Positions 1-8,794 of a stretch of DNA of 64,000 nt are shown here, piece after piece (the first letter of the stretch is position 1; every line of letters starts with the position of its first letter). The translations under genes and the position numbers were made by a program. The stretch is from contig NZ_JABEDH010000002.1 of the NCBI RefSeq assembly GCF_029285175.1, forward strand, positions 1,054,001 to 1,118,000. Reading direction: 5' to 3'. The DNA comes from Sulfitobacter sp. M05. GTDB taxonomy: Bacteria > Pseudomonadota > Alphaproteobacteria > Rhodobacterales > Rhodobacteraceae. The notes under the pieces are model-generated. The model ran no database searches. It was given only the letters and a program-made list of their open reading frames with translations, and was not told the DNA's origin.

Positions 1-2
1 CA

Positions 3-1115
3 GCGCGGGCCCTTGGGTCAAGCCCGTGGGCCGCGTTTTTCAAAGTCAGCCTGCCACTGGCCCGTCCCGCGATTGCGGCGGGTGTTTTGCTGGCGGTGAT
101 GGAAACAATCGCGGATTTTGGCACGGTGGCCTATTTCGGTGTACAGACCTTTGCCACCGGCATCTATACCGCGTGGTTCTCGTTGTTTGACCGAACGGGG
201 GCGGCGCAACTGGCCCTGTGTTTGCTGAGTTTCGCCCTGCTGTTGGCGATGCTGGAGCGGATGCAACGGGGGCGTGCCAAGTACCACGATCCGGCGCGAC
301 AGGCACAACAAATGGCACCGATCGAATTGACTGGCTGGCCGGCGCTTTGTGCGCAGGTGCTATGCGGTGTGCCGGTGCTGTTCGGGGCGGTATTACCGAT
401 ATTTGTGCTGTTCAGCATGGGGTTGGGATCAGAGCAGAACCTGCTCAGCCCGCGTTACCTTGGATTCATTCGCAATTCGTTGACGCTGGCGGCGGTCGCG
501 GCAATTGTGACGGTGGCCGCGGCGATTGCTGTCGGGTTTTTCCAGCGGCTGAGGCCGGGACGTGTGTCGCGCAGTACCGGTTATGTTGCGCGTTTGGGCT
601 ATGCGGTGCCGGGCGGGGTGATCGCTGTGGGGTTGATGGTGCCCTTTGCGATGTTTGACAATGCGCTGGATGCCTGGATGCGCGCCACATTTGACATCTC
701 GACCGGGCTGCTGGTCACCGGTTCAATATGGTTGCTGGTTGCGGCCTATATGGTGCGGTTTCTGGCGGCGGCACTGGGGGCTTATGAGGGCGGACAGGCG
801 ATGGTGCATGTCAATATGGATGCCGCCGCCCGTTCGCTTGGGCAGACGCCGGTAGGTACATTGCGCCGCGTGCATTTGCCGATACTTGCGCCGTCTTTGC
901 TGACCGCGCTGTTGATCGTCTTTGTCGACGTGATGAAGGAACTGCCCGCGACGTTGATCATGAGGCCGTTCAACTTTGACACATTGGCCGTGCAGGCTTA
1001 CCGGCTGGCAAGCGATGAACGGCTGGACGGGGCAGCCGTGCCATCACTGGTGATCGTGGCCATGGGGTTGCTGCCGGTGATCTTGATTTGCCGTCAGGTG
1101 GGACGCCGTCGATAG
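3..1115 (+). CDS. Iron(III)-type ABC transporter permease, 5'-truncated by the window edge
   Basis: This is an inner-membrane permease of the FbpB/AfuB class, which moves ferric iron from a periplasmic binding protein into the cytoplasm with an ATPase partner. The open frame runs from base 3 with no start codon, so the N-terminus lies outside the window. The visible part opens with the segment MET-IADFGTVAYFGVQTF typical of the first half of fused FbpB permeases. It contains at least six hydrophobic segments and a second permease half with the cytoplasmic-loop pattern around residues AARSLGQTPVGTLRRVHLP, the EAA-type loop that docks the ATPase. The substrate is inferred from family resemblance; thiamine-type permeases are related. 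The binding protein and ATPase are not in view. The gene ends ten bases before the convergent GNAT gene. Confidence 0.8.
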   Translation, partial: ARALGSSPWAAFFKVSLPLARPAIAAGVLLAVMETIADFGTVAYFGVQTFATGIYTAWFSLFDRTGAAQLALCLLSFALLLAMLERMQRGRAKYHDPARQAQQMAPIELTGWPALCAQVLCGVPVLFGAVLPIFVLFSMGLGSEQNLLSPRYLGFIRNSLTLAAVAAIVTVAAAIAVGFFQRLRPGRVSRSTGYVARLGYAVPGGVIAVGLMVPFAMFDNALDAWMRATFDISTGLLVTGSIWLLVAAYMVRFLAAALGAYEGGQAMVHVNMDAAARSLGQTPVGTLRRVHLPILAPSLLTALLIVFVDVMKELPATLIMRPFNFDTLAVQAYRLASDERLDGAAVPSLVIVAMGLLPVILICRQVGRRR

Positions 1116-1124
1116 GTGCGGCGA

Positions 1125-1676
1125 TCAGGCCTGTGCGGCGGTACGCTGTTGCCATGTCGCGCGCTCTACCACCCAGCTTTGCCAGGTGCCATCCTTGCCG
1201 TTCAACCGCAGCGCCCCTTCACTGACACGTGTTGCGCCCAGTTTGGCGGTGGCCCGTTGCGAGCGGATGTTGCCCGGATCAATATGCAGCCAGACACGAT
1301 CCACTTGGGCGAAAGCATGGCCAAGCATGAGCGATTTCATCTCAAGGTTACTGGCACCGCCCCACCAGTCACGGCCCAGAAACGTAAAGCCGATAGAGAT
1401 GCCACCGTCCTGTTGCGGGGGCGTGTAATAACGGGAACAGCCGATCACCCGACCTGTAGTGATAAGGGTGGCGGCCAGTGTGGATTGGCTGTCTAGCAGC
1501 ATGTCGAAATAGGGGGTGAATACCGTCCGCTGATGACGATCCTTGGCGGGGTGGCCGGCCCAGACTGCGGGATCTTTGGCCACGTCATAAAGCGGGTCAA
1601 GGTCATCACCATGCAGGGGGCGCATGTGCAGGGTTGCGCCGGTGAGGGTTGGTTGTGGATCAAAAGCGGGGTGCAT
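1125..1676 (-). CDS. GNAT family N-acetyltransferase (RimJ/RimL-like)
   Basis: This is a single-domain acetyltransferase of the GNAT_3 (RimJ/RimL) type, which transfers acetyl groups from acetyl-CoA to an amine; the substrate cannot be told from sequence. The start is placed at the Met before PAFDPQPTLTG, about ten residues before the first domain strand (TLHMRPL). An upstream in-frame Met at 1739 would add 21 residues that do not look like part of the fold, and neither start has a convincing ribosome site. The motif GFTFLGRDWWGGASNLEMK followed by HIDPGNIRSQRATAKLGA matches the strand 4, CoA-loop and helix region of this family, where an Asn, here in the NIRSQR stretch, is usual. It lies downstream of the yghU-like gene on the same strand and may be cotranscribed with it. 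Confidence 0.75.
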   Translation of the reverse strand: MHPAFDPQPTLTGATLHMRPLHGDDLDPLYDVAKDPAVWAGHPAKDRHQRTVFTPYFDMLLDSQSTLAATLITTGRVIGCSRYYTPPQQDGGISIGFTFLGRDWWGGASNLEMKSLMLGHAFAQVDRVWLHIDPGNIRSQRATAKLGATRVSEGALRLNGKDGTWQSWVVERATWQQRTAAQA

Positions 1677-1776
1677 CACGTCATCCATGAAAAAGGGGCA
1701 CACCATTTGCGGCGCACCCCTGACACTGAAACGCGACATACGCCCCGTCTATTGTTTTTTGTACCATTACGCCGGT

Positions 1777-2655
1777 TCAGCCCTTGGCGGCTTCGATCTT
1801 GTCCTGCGTTTTGGTGTCAAAGTCCGAAGCGTCGTGACGTTCGTGCAGTTGCAGTGACAGGTCATCTCCAAAGGCCCGATTGACCATGCGCCCGCGTGTG
1901 GTGGCGGGACGGGCATCAATCGCTTCGGCCCACCGCATGACGTTTTTGTATGAGGTCACATCAAGGAATTCAGCCGCGGAATAGAGCCGGCCCAGCACCA
2001 GCTGTCCATACCATGCCCAGATCGCGATATCGGCAATGGAATAACCGCCAGAGAAATATTCGTTTTCGGCAAGATGGCGGTCCATCACGTCAAGCTGGCG
2101 TTTGGTTTCCATCGCGAAACGGTTGATCGGGTATTCAAACTTTTCGGGCGCATAGGCGTAAAAATGGCCAAAACCGCCACCCAGATAGGGCGCGCTGCCC
2201 ATTTGCCAGAACAGCCAGCTAAGCGCTTCGGTGCGTTGCGCCGGGTCGGTTGGCAGGAAGGCCCCGAATTTTTCCGCAAGATAAAGCAGGATCGAGCCGG
2301 ATTCGAACACCCGTTGCGGGGTGTCGCCGCTGTGATCCATCAGTGCAGGAATTTTGGAGTTGGGGTTTACGTCGACAAAGCCGGAACCGAACTGGTCTCC
2401 GCTGGAAATATCAATGATCCATGCGTCATATTCCGCACCGTTGTGGCCTGCCGCCAGCAGCTCTTCCAACATCATCGTGGCTTTGACGCCGTTTGGTGTG
2501 GCGAGGGAGTAAAGCTGCAACGGGTGTTTGCCCACAGGCAGGTCTTTTTCAGAGGTGGCTCCGGCGATGGGGCGGTTGATCGAGGCGAATTTGCCACCTG
2601 ATTCAGAATCCCATGTCCAGACTTTCGGCGGGGTATATTCGGGGGTGTCGGTCAT
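1777..2655 (-). CDS. yghU: YghU-type glutathione-dependent disulfide-bond oxidoreductase
   Basis: This is a cytosolic glutathione transferase homologue of the YghU/Nu class, which in E. coli reduces disulfides and organic hydroperoxides using two bound glutathiones. At 292 residues it is close to the E. coli protein (288). The thioredoxin-like half contains LYSLATPNGVKATMMLEEL, where the Thr-Pro-Asn cluster corresponds to the glutathione-activating site in this class. It then has NPNSKIPAL with the cis-Pro and ESGSILLYLAEKFG, the gamma-glutamyl binding segment. The helical C-terminal half includes SIADIAIWAWYG, the usual N-capping box. The long N-terminal extension (VWTWDSESGGKFASINRP) is also typical of YghU. 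No stress-response site was seen upstream. Confidence 0.88.
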   Translation of the reverse strand: MTDTPEYTPPKVWTWDSESGGKFASINRPIAGATSEKDLPVGKHPLQLYSLATPNGVKATMMLEELLAAGHNGAEYDAWIIDISSGDQFGSGFVDVNPNSKIPALMDHSGDTPQRVFESGSILLYLAEKFGAFLPTDPAQRTEALSWLFWQMGSAPYLGGGFGHFYAYAPEKFEYPINRFAMETKRQLDVMDRHLAENEYFSGGYSIADIAIWAWYGQLVLGRLYSAAEFLDVTSYKNVMRWAEAIDARPATTRGRMVNRAFGDDLSLQLHERHDASDFDTKTQDKIEAAKG

Positions 2656-2912
2656 CGCGGCCTCGCTTGGGTTATGTGTTCCACTGCAACTTGCATGGTT
2701 CGGTTGCGAAGGGCCAGAGGGGTTGGTGGAAAGGGCTGCTCAAGATTATGTGTTGAGGTAAGGGGCGGTCTGGTGAGGTGGTGGATTGAGCCAATGGCGG
2801 CGGCCGATGACGCGCACTTTTGGTTTGGGGGTGATCCGCGTTTTACCGCGAACCACTTTCGATGTCTGATGCTCAAGCCCGTCTTAGCAACGTGCAGGGC
2901 GGCATCATTGCT

Positions 2913-3995
2913 TTACCTTCTGATGCCTTTGAGCTTTTTGATGTCACGAACCATTTTGCCGAATGATTTGTCGCGCGACCTGCGTTCGGCGAGGCTGGCC
3001 GAGTTAAACGCATCTTCCGCCAAAAGTTTGCGCCATCTTGTCAGCCGTGCGGCTTCTAAGGCACCGCTTTGGATGGCTTGCAACACCGCGCAATCCGGTT
3101 CTGTCTCGTGCTGACAGTTCTTGAACCGACATTGCACGGCCAGCTCTTGGATATCGGCGAACAGGTCATTAATGCCATCTGCCGCATCGGTCAGCTGTAG
3201 CTCTCTCATGCCGGGGGTGTCGAGGATCAGGCAGCCATTCTGCATCGCATGAAGTTCGCGCCGCGTTGTCGTATGGCGGCCTTTGGCATCGTCCTCGCGG
3301 ATCGTTTGGGTTTGGATGGATTGACCGTCAAGCAGTGCATTGGCCAGCGTGGATTTACCGACCCCGGACGAGCCGAGAAATGCAACGGTTTTTGCCGGCC
3401 TGCACCAATTGGCCAGATCGCTTTTCGGTGCGCTCCCGCGGGCATCAAGGGCCAGCACATCGACCATCTCTGACACGCCGCGCGCCGCCTCGATATACCC
3501 TTGCGAGTCAGAGGTGAGGTCGGCCTTTGTTAGAACAATAACCGGTGTGATTTGCGCCTCAAACGCCAAGGCGACATAGCGTTCGAGCCGGGCAATGTTG
3601 AAATCCAGATTGCACGACGTAACGATAAAAGCCGTGTCGATGTTTGCCGCGATTAGCTGTTCCTGACGGTCCGTGCCCGGTGCGCGGCGTTTGATCAGGC
3701 TTTTGCGCTCAAGAACCTTGCTGGAACGCGGGCGCGCGGGGTCCAGCATCAGCCAGTCACCGACGGTTACATCGGATCTGGGGGGCAGGGATGTGTCAAT
3801 ATCTTCGCCAAGGACATGCACCGCGTTGCGATGCACTTCCACAACGCGGACAGGTGGTGTGGAGGTCAGGTCATCGACGCTGACCTGTTGGGCAAAGAAT
3901 GGCTGCCAGCCTAGGGATTGCAAGGGGTCAGCCGCGGTGTTGGTTTCAGCGCCCGGTGGACGCGCAAAAAGGAAATGGGAGTAATCCCGTGTCAT
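2913..3995 (-). CDS. rsgA: Small ribosomal subunit biogenesis GTPase RsgA
   Basis: RsgA is a late 30S assembly factor with 30S-stimulated GTPase activity. At 360 residues it has the expected three parts: an N-terminal OB fold (about 45-100), a circularly permuted GTPase domain and a C-terminal zinc finger. The permutation is visible directly. The G4 motif TKAD (156-159) comes before the P-loop GSSGVGKS (208-215), then the switch I segment GRHTTT (239-244) and the G3 motif DTPG (259-262). The zinc ligands are Cys289, Cys294, His296 and Cys302. It is transcribed alone, with about 370 bases of apparently non-coding DNA upstream. No unusual feature was seen. Confidence 0.95.
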   Translation of the reverse strand: MTRDYSHFLFARPPGAETNTAADPLQSLGWQPFFAQQVSVDDLTSTPPVRVVEVHRNAVHVLGEDIDTSLPPRSDVTVGDWLMLDPARPRSSKVLERKSLIKRRAPGTDRQEQLIAANIDTAFIVTSCNLDFNIARLERYVALAFEAQITPVIVLTKADLTSDSQGYIEAARGVSEMVDVLALDARGSAPKSDLANWCRPAKTVAFLGSSGVGKSTLANALLDGQSIQTQTIREDDAKGRHTTTRRELHAMQNGCLILDTPGMRELQLTDAADGINDLFADIQELAVQCRFKNCQHETEPDCAVLQAIQSGALEAARLTRWRKLLAEDAFNSASLAERRSRDKSFGKMVRDIKKLKGIRR

Positions 3996-4364
3996 GGTAG
4001 GTCAACTTTCATGTCTCGGTCACAAGTTGGGCTTGCGCCGTGCTGGTAAGGAGGGAATTGCAAATCAACGGGCACCGTCAAAACAGAGTGACGGTGTCAT
4101 TTTTGAACGTTTGATTTACACCGGGAGGCGCGCTGCCTCCCTTCCTTACCGGGACATGAAATCTCCATTTCAGACAGCGGTGATATATCTTGTACAGATG
4201 GGCGATACAACTGGATCGTTGCCTTGCGATCAGAGGCCACCCCAGGAAAGAGCGGCCTGTTTCAAGTTTTTCGTATCAGGCCGAGTGGTTCCGCCCGTAA
4301 TGCCGCAGGATTACCCCTGACAGGTTTTGAATTCCTATCTTGCGTCCCCATTGCCTTTGTCGTG
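3996..4364. other. Intergenic region upstream of rsgA
   Basis: This 369-base stretch lies between the start of rsgA and the end of the PfpI-like gene, both on the minus strand. The open frames that cross it have no ribosome site or recognisable product. A small hairpin is visible at about 4074-4098 (ACCGTC pairing with GACGGT across a ten-base loop), followed on the plus strand by a short T run. No gene lies upstream of it on that strand, so its role is unclear. The rsgA promoter must lie here, but no convincing -35/-10 pair was identified. Confidence 0.4.
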
Positions 4365-5081
4365 TCACCCGTGGGCCTTTCGCGCCTTGCTTATCGCCTT
4401 GCGCCAAACCAGCTTGCTGAGGGCAACAGCGTTCATTGGATTGCGTGACAATTTTGCCATCTCGGCGCGCGCTGTCTCCGCGACATCTGCAGTGGCTTTC
4501 GACATATGGCCTGCGTCTTGAGGCGGTTGGGGGTCGTATTCGATAATGAGCTGAATGCGCTCGGCTGTTTCGCGGCCTGCAATGACCTCGACCAAGGAGA
4601 AAGCAAGGTCGATTCCCGCTGAAACCCCTGCCGCGGTCCAGATATTGCCAGAGGTTACGACCCGCTTGTCTGGCTGTGGAATGGCACCGAAACGGTTCAA
4701 TACGTCCATGGCCGCCCAGTGGGTTGTCGCGGGCAGACCTTTCAGCAATCCGGCGGCGCCCAAGACGACAGCACCGGAACAGACCGAGGTGGTAAACCGT
4801 GTTCCAACATGGGCTTGGCGCAGCCATTTGGTAAGGGTGCCGTCAGCGGCGGCTATGGCGGTTTGCGCTTCTGATCCGGGCACCAGAACCATATCAGGTG
4901 CAGGGGTTTCATCGAAAGTATGGGTTGCGGCAACGACGAGGATGCCGCGGTCGGTGACCACCGGGCCGACCTCGTGGGCGACAAAGCGCAGATCGACGCC
5001 GGGAAGCATCTTGAGTACCTCATAAGGGCCGAGTACGTCGAGAGCGGTAAAGCCGGGATAGAGAACAAGAGCGATTTGCAT
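4365..5081 (-). CDS. DJ-1/PfpI family protein (isonitrile-hydratase-like)
   Basis: This is a cytosolic protein of the DJ-1/PfpI class-I glutaminase-like fold. It has 238 residues from the chosen start, a Met preceded by GAGTTTCTCT and immediately before QIALVLYPGFTALD. A longer frame to 5141 would run into the divergent regulator's upstream DNA. The nucleophile elbow TTSVCSGA places Cys101 as the catalytic residue. Asp15 in LYPGFTALDVLGP and the following THWAAMD segment match the isonitrile hydratase (InhA)/ThiJ subgroup rather than the protease-like PfpI proteins. The reaction is inferred from the subgroup only; many members are annotated as transcription-factor-like or of unknown substrate. 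It is transcribed away from a TetR regulator 107 bases off, a common regulator-target layout. Confidence 0.8.
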   Translation of the reverse strand: MQIALVLYPGFTALDVLGPYEVLKMLPGVDLRFVAHEVGPVVTDRGILVVAATHTFDETPAPDMVLVPGSEAQTAIAAADGTLTKWLRQAHVGTRFTTSVCSGAVVLGAAGLLKGLPATTHWAAMDVLNRFGAIPQPDKRVVTSGNIWTAAGVSAGIDLAFSLVEVIAGRETAERIQLIIEYDPQPPQDAGHMSKATADVAETARAEMAKLSRNPMNAVALSKLVWRKAISKARKAHG

Positions 5082-5188
5082 AGAGAAACTCACATTAATA
5101 GAACGGTCGTGCTTTTTTAATGGTTCGGTCACAATACGCAAGCCACAGCGCGCAGGCGGGGCTGGTAGCTCTGGGGAAGGAGCAGTTG

Positions 5189-5803
5189 ATGCAAGAAAAC
5201 GGAAGTTCCGGATCGCCGACGAAAGCCGAGCGGACCCGTGCGCGGATATTGGATATTGCCCAGCGTGAGGCGAGTCTGATTGGTATAGATTCTCTTACCC
5301 TTGGTGGGTTGGCCCAGTCCTGCGGGCTTTCCAAGAGCGGGCTGAACGCGCATTTCGGATCAAAAGAGGCCTTGCAGATCGCGGTTATTGACGCCGTCGC
5401 AGGCCGCTTTCGATCTGAGGTTGCGGAACCTGCTTTGGCGTATCAGGCCGGTAAAAAGCGTTTGGAGGCGATTATGGCCTGCTGGATTGCATGGTCTCAA
5501 CATGCTGACCGCCCCGGGGGATGTCAGTTTATCGCGGCCACCTTTGATTTTGATGGTTTGGACGGTCGGGTGAGGGACCGGCTTGAGCATTGGATGACGA
5601 TATGGCGCGGCGTGATCATTCGGACTGTGGAGGAGGCGAACACGGCGCAAGCCCTTGGCCATGATCCGGAAAACACTGCCAGCCTCGCGTTTGGATTGTA
5701 CATGGCGCAGCATATGGAGCGCCAGCTGCTTGGGGATGACACGGCTGGCGACCGTGCGCTTGGCCAGTGGCGCGAGAGGATTGCGGGCCAGCCGCAGAAA
5801 TAG
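5189..5803 (+). CDS. TetR/AcrR family transcriptional regulator
   Basis: This is a 204-residue one-component repressor. The start is the ATG at 5189, because GGGGAAGGAG lies six bases upstream; an in-frame GTG at 5120 has no such site. The N-terminal helix-turn-helix is clear: RTRARILDIAQREASLIG, then LTLGGLAQSCGLSKSGLNAHF, with the recognition helix ending in the family signature (K/F)xxKE as FGSKEAL. The rest is a helical ligand-binding domain resembling TetR_C_33 types (WIAWSQHADRPGGCQFIAA). It is divergent from the PfpI-like gene, which it probably regulates; the ligand is unknown. A strong bidirectional terminator lies downstream. Confidence 0.85.
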   Translation: MQENGSSGSPTKAERTRARILDIAQREASLIGIDSLTLGGLAQSCGLSKSGLNAHFGSKEALQIAVIDAVAGRFRSEVAEPALAYQAGKKRLEAIMACWIAWSQHADRPGGCQFIAATFDFDGLDGRVRDRLEHWMTIWRGVIIRTVEEANTAQALGHDPENTASLAFGLYMAQHMERQLLGDDTAGDRALGQWRERIAGQPQK

Positions 5804-5920
5804 GCGGCATCACAGCCACAAAAGCCAAGATTGGCAGAGGAAAGTCGCAGTGTTTGGCCAGATTGCAGGTTGGCGCTGTCGGCAGTACTACTGCGGTCCG
5901 CAGTCAGTAACCCCACAGCA

Positions 5921-5951
5921 AAAAGGCCGCCCCAAGCAGGAGCAGCCTTTT
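5921..5951. terminator. Bidirectional rho-independent terminator between the tetR gene and rpmJ
   Basis: On the minus strand this reads as a 13-base-pair stem (AAAAGGCTGCTCC with GGGGCGGCCTTTT, including a few G-T pairs) closing a five-base loop and followed by a further T. The A/T flanks make it work on both strands. It would stop rpmJ transcripts running left and the tetR transcript running right. Confidence 0.8.
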
Positions 5952-6000
5952 GTAAGTTAACCTATCAGGCGGAAAGGATCAGCCCGAGATAAACGCGGGA

Positions 6001-6126
6001 TCAACCCTGGCGGGCTTTGAACCGGCGCTGCGTTTTATTGATCACGTAAACGCGGCCCTTGCGACGCACAACGCGGCAATCACGGTGCCGGTTCTTGAGC
6101 GAGCGGAGCGAATTGCGAACTTTCAT
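6001..6126 (-). CDS. rpmJ: 50S ribosomal protein L36 (bL36)
   Basis: This is a 41-residue ribosomal protein, too short for most gene finders. The translation begins [20 protein letters not shown] and continues with [21 protein letters not shown], the form of bL36 carrying the alphaproteobacterial C-terminal extension. Only one Cys of the usual zinc set is present (in HRDCRVV), so this is the C-minus, zinc-independent paralogue type. AAAGG lies eight bases before the ATG. It stands alone between a terminator and tRNA-Val. The zinc-independent form is often Zur-regulated in bacteria, but no Zur site was recognised here. Confidence 0.95.
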   Translation of the reverse strand: MKVRNSLRSLKNRHRDCRVVRRKGRVYVINKTQRRFKARQG

Positions 6127-6238
6127 GTTCCAACCTTTCCATCTTTGGCCCCGCCTTCGTCATAAGACGAGGACCAGCGCCGGGTTACGGGCGACCCCGC
6201 CAACCTTCCCAGGAAGGCGTTGGGGCCAGTGAATTTCG

Positions 6239-6313
6239 TGGTGGGCGATACTGGGATCGAACCAGTGACCCCTTCGATGTCAACGAAGTGCTCTACCGCT
6301 GAGCTAATCACCC
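6239..6313 (-). tRNA. tRNA-Val (GAC)
   Basis: The 75-base gene, including an encoded CCA, folds as a full cloverleaf. The acceptor is GGGTGAT pairing with ATCGCCC, the D-arm GCTCAGCGGTAGAGC, the anticodon stem CTTCG/CGAAG around the loop TTGACAT, and the T-arm has GGTTCGATCCC-type pairing. The loop gives anticodon GAC, reading valine codons GUC and GUU. Confidence 0.97.
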
Positions 6314-6724
6314 ACTTTCCTGCGCAAATCTCTGGCCCCAAAAAAAACGGGGCGCGAAATACCGCGCCGGTTGGGTCGCTATAAAAGGTTGCGGCGCGAC
6401 GATCAAGAGGGCTTTTGGCATTCCCTGAAATTGGATGGCTTTCGGCACAGGGCCGGTTGATCTTGTGAGCGTCACAGTCAAACTGCGCAACGCCACCAGG
6501 GCAAGCTCCACAGGGATCAGCGCGTGTTTTGCAGGGTTTCAGGGCAATTGCAGTAACTTGTAAAAATACCGCCTTAGCGTATCCGATTCCCCTTATGATC
6601 TACATTGCATCTGCTTAGAATAGCCGCATTATTCGATTATTGATGCGTCCTGTTTTCAGGCGAATCCCAATAAACGGGCGGCGCAAGACCGATCAAGCCT
6701 GAGCAAAGGCACAGAGGGGAAACT
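6314..6724. other. Intergenic region upstream of the N-formylglutamate amidohydrolase-like gene
   Basis: This 411-base region contains no supported gene. The right half is AT-richer than its surroundings (about 6560-6660) and probably holds the promoter of the downstream gene; the hexamer TTGCAT at 6605 is a weak -35 candidate. The left end must contain the tRNA-Val promoter on the minus strand. AGAGGGGA at 6713-6720 is the ribosome site of the next gene. Confidence 0.4.
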
Positions 6725-7585
6725 ATGCCCAAGTCAGCATATGACGTCGTTTTACCGGTAAAAGACCGTTCTTGCGTGGTTTTCGCCTCGCCCCACTCTG
6801 GGCGCGACTATCCTTGGACGTTTTTGCGCTCAACCATGCTGGATCAACATGTGATCCGCTCTTCCGAGGACGCATTTGTGGATCAGATGTTCGATTGCGC
6901 CCCGGAATACGGGGCAGCCTTTATCAAAGCAGGGGCACCGCGGGCTTTTGTCGATCTTAATCGGTCGGCTGGCGAACTGGATCCCGCCCTGATCGAAGGG
7001 GTGCGCCGGCGCGGGCATAATCCGCGTATTGCGTCAGGGTTGGGAGTGATTCCCCGCGTTGTGGCCAACGGGCGTGCCATTTATCGCGGCAAGCTGACCC
7101 TTGCAGAGGCGCAGCGGCGAATCGAATCTTATTGGCATCCCTACCATCAAAAGCTGCAATCCCTGTTGGATGCGGCCCATCAGCGACATGGGCAGGCGGT
7201 GTTGATTGATTGCCATTCCATGCCGCACGAGGCGATGGACAGCGTTGCACGGTCCGGGGTGAAACGTCCTGACATTGTGCTGGGCGACCGGTTCGGCACC
7301 GCAGCCGCAGGAGAGGTTGTCGACCGTGTCGAGGCCGCTCTATGTGCTGCGGGCTTTGTTGTCACCCGCAACACGCCTTTTGCCGGGGCCTATATCACCC
7401 AGGCCTACGGGCGTCCGGCGCAGGCCCAGCATGCGGTGCAGGTGGAAATTGATCGCTCGCTTTATATGAACGAAAAGCTGATTCGCCCGAATGGGGATTT
7501 CGAAACCGTGCAGCGTGCCCTGCGGGAGGTCGTGGCCAAGGTGGCGCAAATCGGGCTCGGGCGGGTGCCACTGGCCGCTGAATAA
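6725..7585 (+). CDS. N-formylglutamate amidohydrolase family protein
   Basis: This 286-residue cytosolic hydrolase is homologous to HutG-type N-formylglutamate deformylases, which release formate and glutamate in one histidine-degradation route. Recognisable family segments are FASPHSGRDYP near the N-terminus (metal-ligand His), SSEDAFVD, AFVDLNRSAGELDP, and IDCHSMPHE with the second conserved His/Asp group. AGAGGGGA six bases upstream fixes the ATG. No other hut gene lies nearby, so it may act on another N-formyl or N-acyl amino acid. The assignment to the family is firm; the substrate is not. Confidence 0.85.
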   Translation: MPKSAYDVVLPVKDRSCVVFASPHSGRDYPWTFLRSTMLDQHVIRSSEDAFVDQMFDCAPEYGAAFIKAGAPRAFVDLNRSAGELDPALIEGVRRRGHNPRIASGLGVIPRVVANGRAIYRGKLTLAEAQRRIESYWHPYHQKLQSLLDAAHQRHGQAVLIDCHSMPHEAMDSVARSGVKRPDIVLGDRFGTAAAGEVVDRVEAALCAAGFVVTRNTPFAGAYITQAYGRPAQAQHAVQVEIDRSLYMNEKLIRPNGDFETVQRALREVVAKVAQIGLGRVPLAAE

Positions 7586-7589
7586 CGGA

Positions 7590-8087
7590 TCAGCTGCGGT
7601 TCAGCCGTGTGAACCCGACACCGATGCACAAAACCGCCACGCCCGTCGCAACGGTGCGCATCTGGTTCCAGAACTGCCAGTCGGGCGAATAGGCCAACCA
7701 CAGTGCGCGCGCGGTATCTATGTCCTGAGGGATGGTGATTCGCGCAAGTTCTTCGTTCATGGGCACGTTGATGGCCATTGTAAGAGCCACGCCAAGCAGG
7801 GCCGATAAGGCCGTAGCCATCGCGAACCAAGGCCATGCGCCACGTTGGGAGGTGGCCGCCAGCAAGGCCGTGGTAACCAGCAGGGCAACCGGCGTGCCGA
7901 AAAACGCCGGCGCAAAGACCGCGTTGCGCACCGAGCCATTCATCGCCTGCATCGCGGCGATTGCCACACGTGGATCAGCCGCGTCCAACCCCCACATGGT
8001 TGAACAGACCCAAGCATAAAAGAAACCGAACAGCGCCGCCGTTAACAAAAGGCTGATCAGGCAAAGGGGCATCGTGAGGGATTTCAT
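7590..8087 (-). CDS. DUF1772 (anthrone oxygenase-like) membrane protein
   Basis: This is a 165-residue inner-membrane protein with four predicted hydrophobic helices (about residues 5-27, 55-78, 86-108 and 140-160). The segment TMAINVPMNEELA near residue 107 is the recurrent NVPxN motif of DUF1772/anthrone-oxygenase family proteins. Bacterial members have no established function. GGAGA lies seven bases before the ATG. It is divergent from a TetR gene with an inverted repeat between them, so it is probably that regulator's target. It ends four bases after the convergent amidohydrolase stop. Confidence 0.75.
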   Translation of the reverse strand: MKSLTMPLCLISLLLTAALFGFFYAWVCSTMWGLDAADPRVAIAAMQAMNGSVRNAVFAPAFFGTPVALLVTTALLAATSQRGAWPWFAMATALSALLGVALTMAINVPMNEELARITIPQDIDTARALWLAYSPDWQFWNQMRTVATGVAVLCIGVGFTRLNRS

Positions 8088-8129
8088 CTGGCATCTCCAA
8101 TAGCCGTATTAATGTGTACGTCTTTACAT

Positions 8130-8151
8130 ATCCGTATCGTTATGTACGGAT
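8130..8151. promoter_or_regulatory. Probable TetR operator (inverted repeat)
   Basis: ATCCGTA at 8130-8136 is repeated in inverted form as TACGGAT at 8145-8151 with an eight-base spacer. The flanking ACAT and GTTTGT extend the dyad imperfectly. It sits between the divergent DUF1772 gene and TetR gene, where an autoregulating TetR protein would bind. A third partial copy (GCCGTATTAATGTGTACG) lies just to the left. Confidence 0.55.
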
Positions 8152-8179
8152 GTTTGTCAAGCGATGCAGGGATATAGGA

Positions 8180-8794
8180 ATGCGCACAGAGAAACGGCAG
8201 GCACGGCAGGCCCAGATAGAGGAAGAGGCTTATGCGCTGTTCGATACTTTGGGATTCGATGGCACTTCCATGTTGGCGGTGGCCAAACGCGCCAAGGCAT
8301 CGAATGAAACCCTGTACCGTTGGTATGGTGACAAACACGGGTTGTTCGAAAGCATGGTGCAAGCGAATGCCGATTTGGTTCGCAAGCAGCTGACAAAAGC
8401 GGCGGAGGGGCACGCCGACCCAATGACGCGGCTGACACAGGTTGCACCGGTGCTGCTGGGGATGTTGTTGGGGCCACGGGCGATTGCGTTGAACCGTGCG
8501 GCGGCTTCTGACCCGACAGGCGCCTTGGGGCAGCTTTTGGCAAAGGGCGGGCGCGAGGATGTCTTGCCTCTCATCAAAGATCTATTGGCGCAGGCCATCC
8601 GCGAAGGGCAACTGCAACCGCCCCAAGACGGGGACATCGGCGGGGTGTTCATGCATTTGCTCGTAGGGGATCGTCAAATCCGGCGGGTGATTGGCACCTT
8701 GCCGCCTCCGACCGAAGTGGAAATCGCCGAAATCACGCGGATCGCCTTGGCGCAGTTTACCGCCCTATGCGCTAGCGCAAAGCCCGTCCCTTGA
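8180..8794 (+). CDS. TetR/AcrR family transcriptional regulator
   Basis: This is a 204-residue repressor. The ATG at 8180 has AGGGA seven bases upstream; a longer frame from 8114 would start inside the presumed operator. The helix-turn-helix reads AYALFDTLGFDGTSMLAVAKRAKASNETLYRWY followed by GDKHGLFE, a clear TetR signature. The C-terminal domain (KPPTEVEIAEITRIALAQF-like end) resembles the AefR/TetR_C_7 class. It is divergent from the DUF1772 membrane gene and probably represses it and itself. The effector molecule is unknown. Its last codons run up to the convergent dinB stop with a 22-base overlap. Confidence 0.85.
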   Translation: MRTEKRQARQAQIEEEAYALFDTLGFDGTSMLAVAKRAKASNETLYRWYGDKHGLFESMVQANADLVRKQLTKAAEGHADPMTRLTQVAPVLLGMLLGPRAIALNRAAASDPTGALGQLLAKGGREDVLPLIKDLLAQAIREGQLQPPQDGDIGGVFMHLLVGDRQIRRVIGTLPPPTEVEIAEITRIALAQFTALCASAKPVP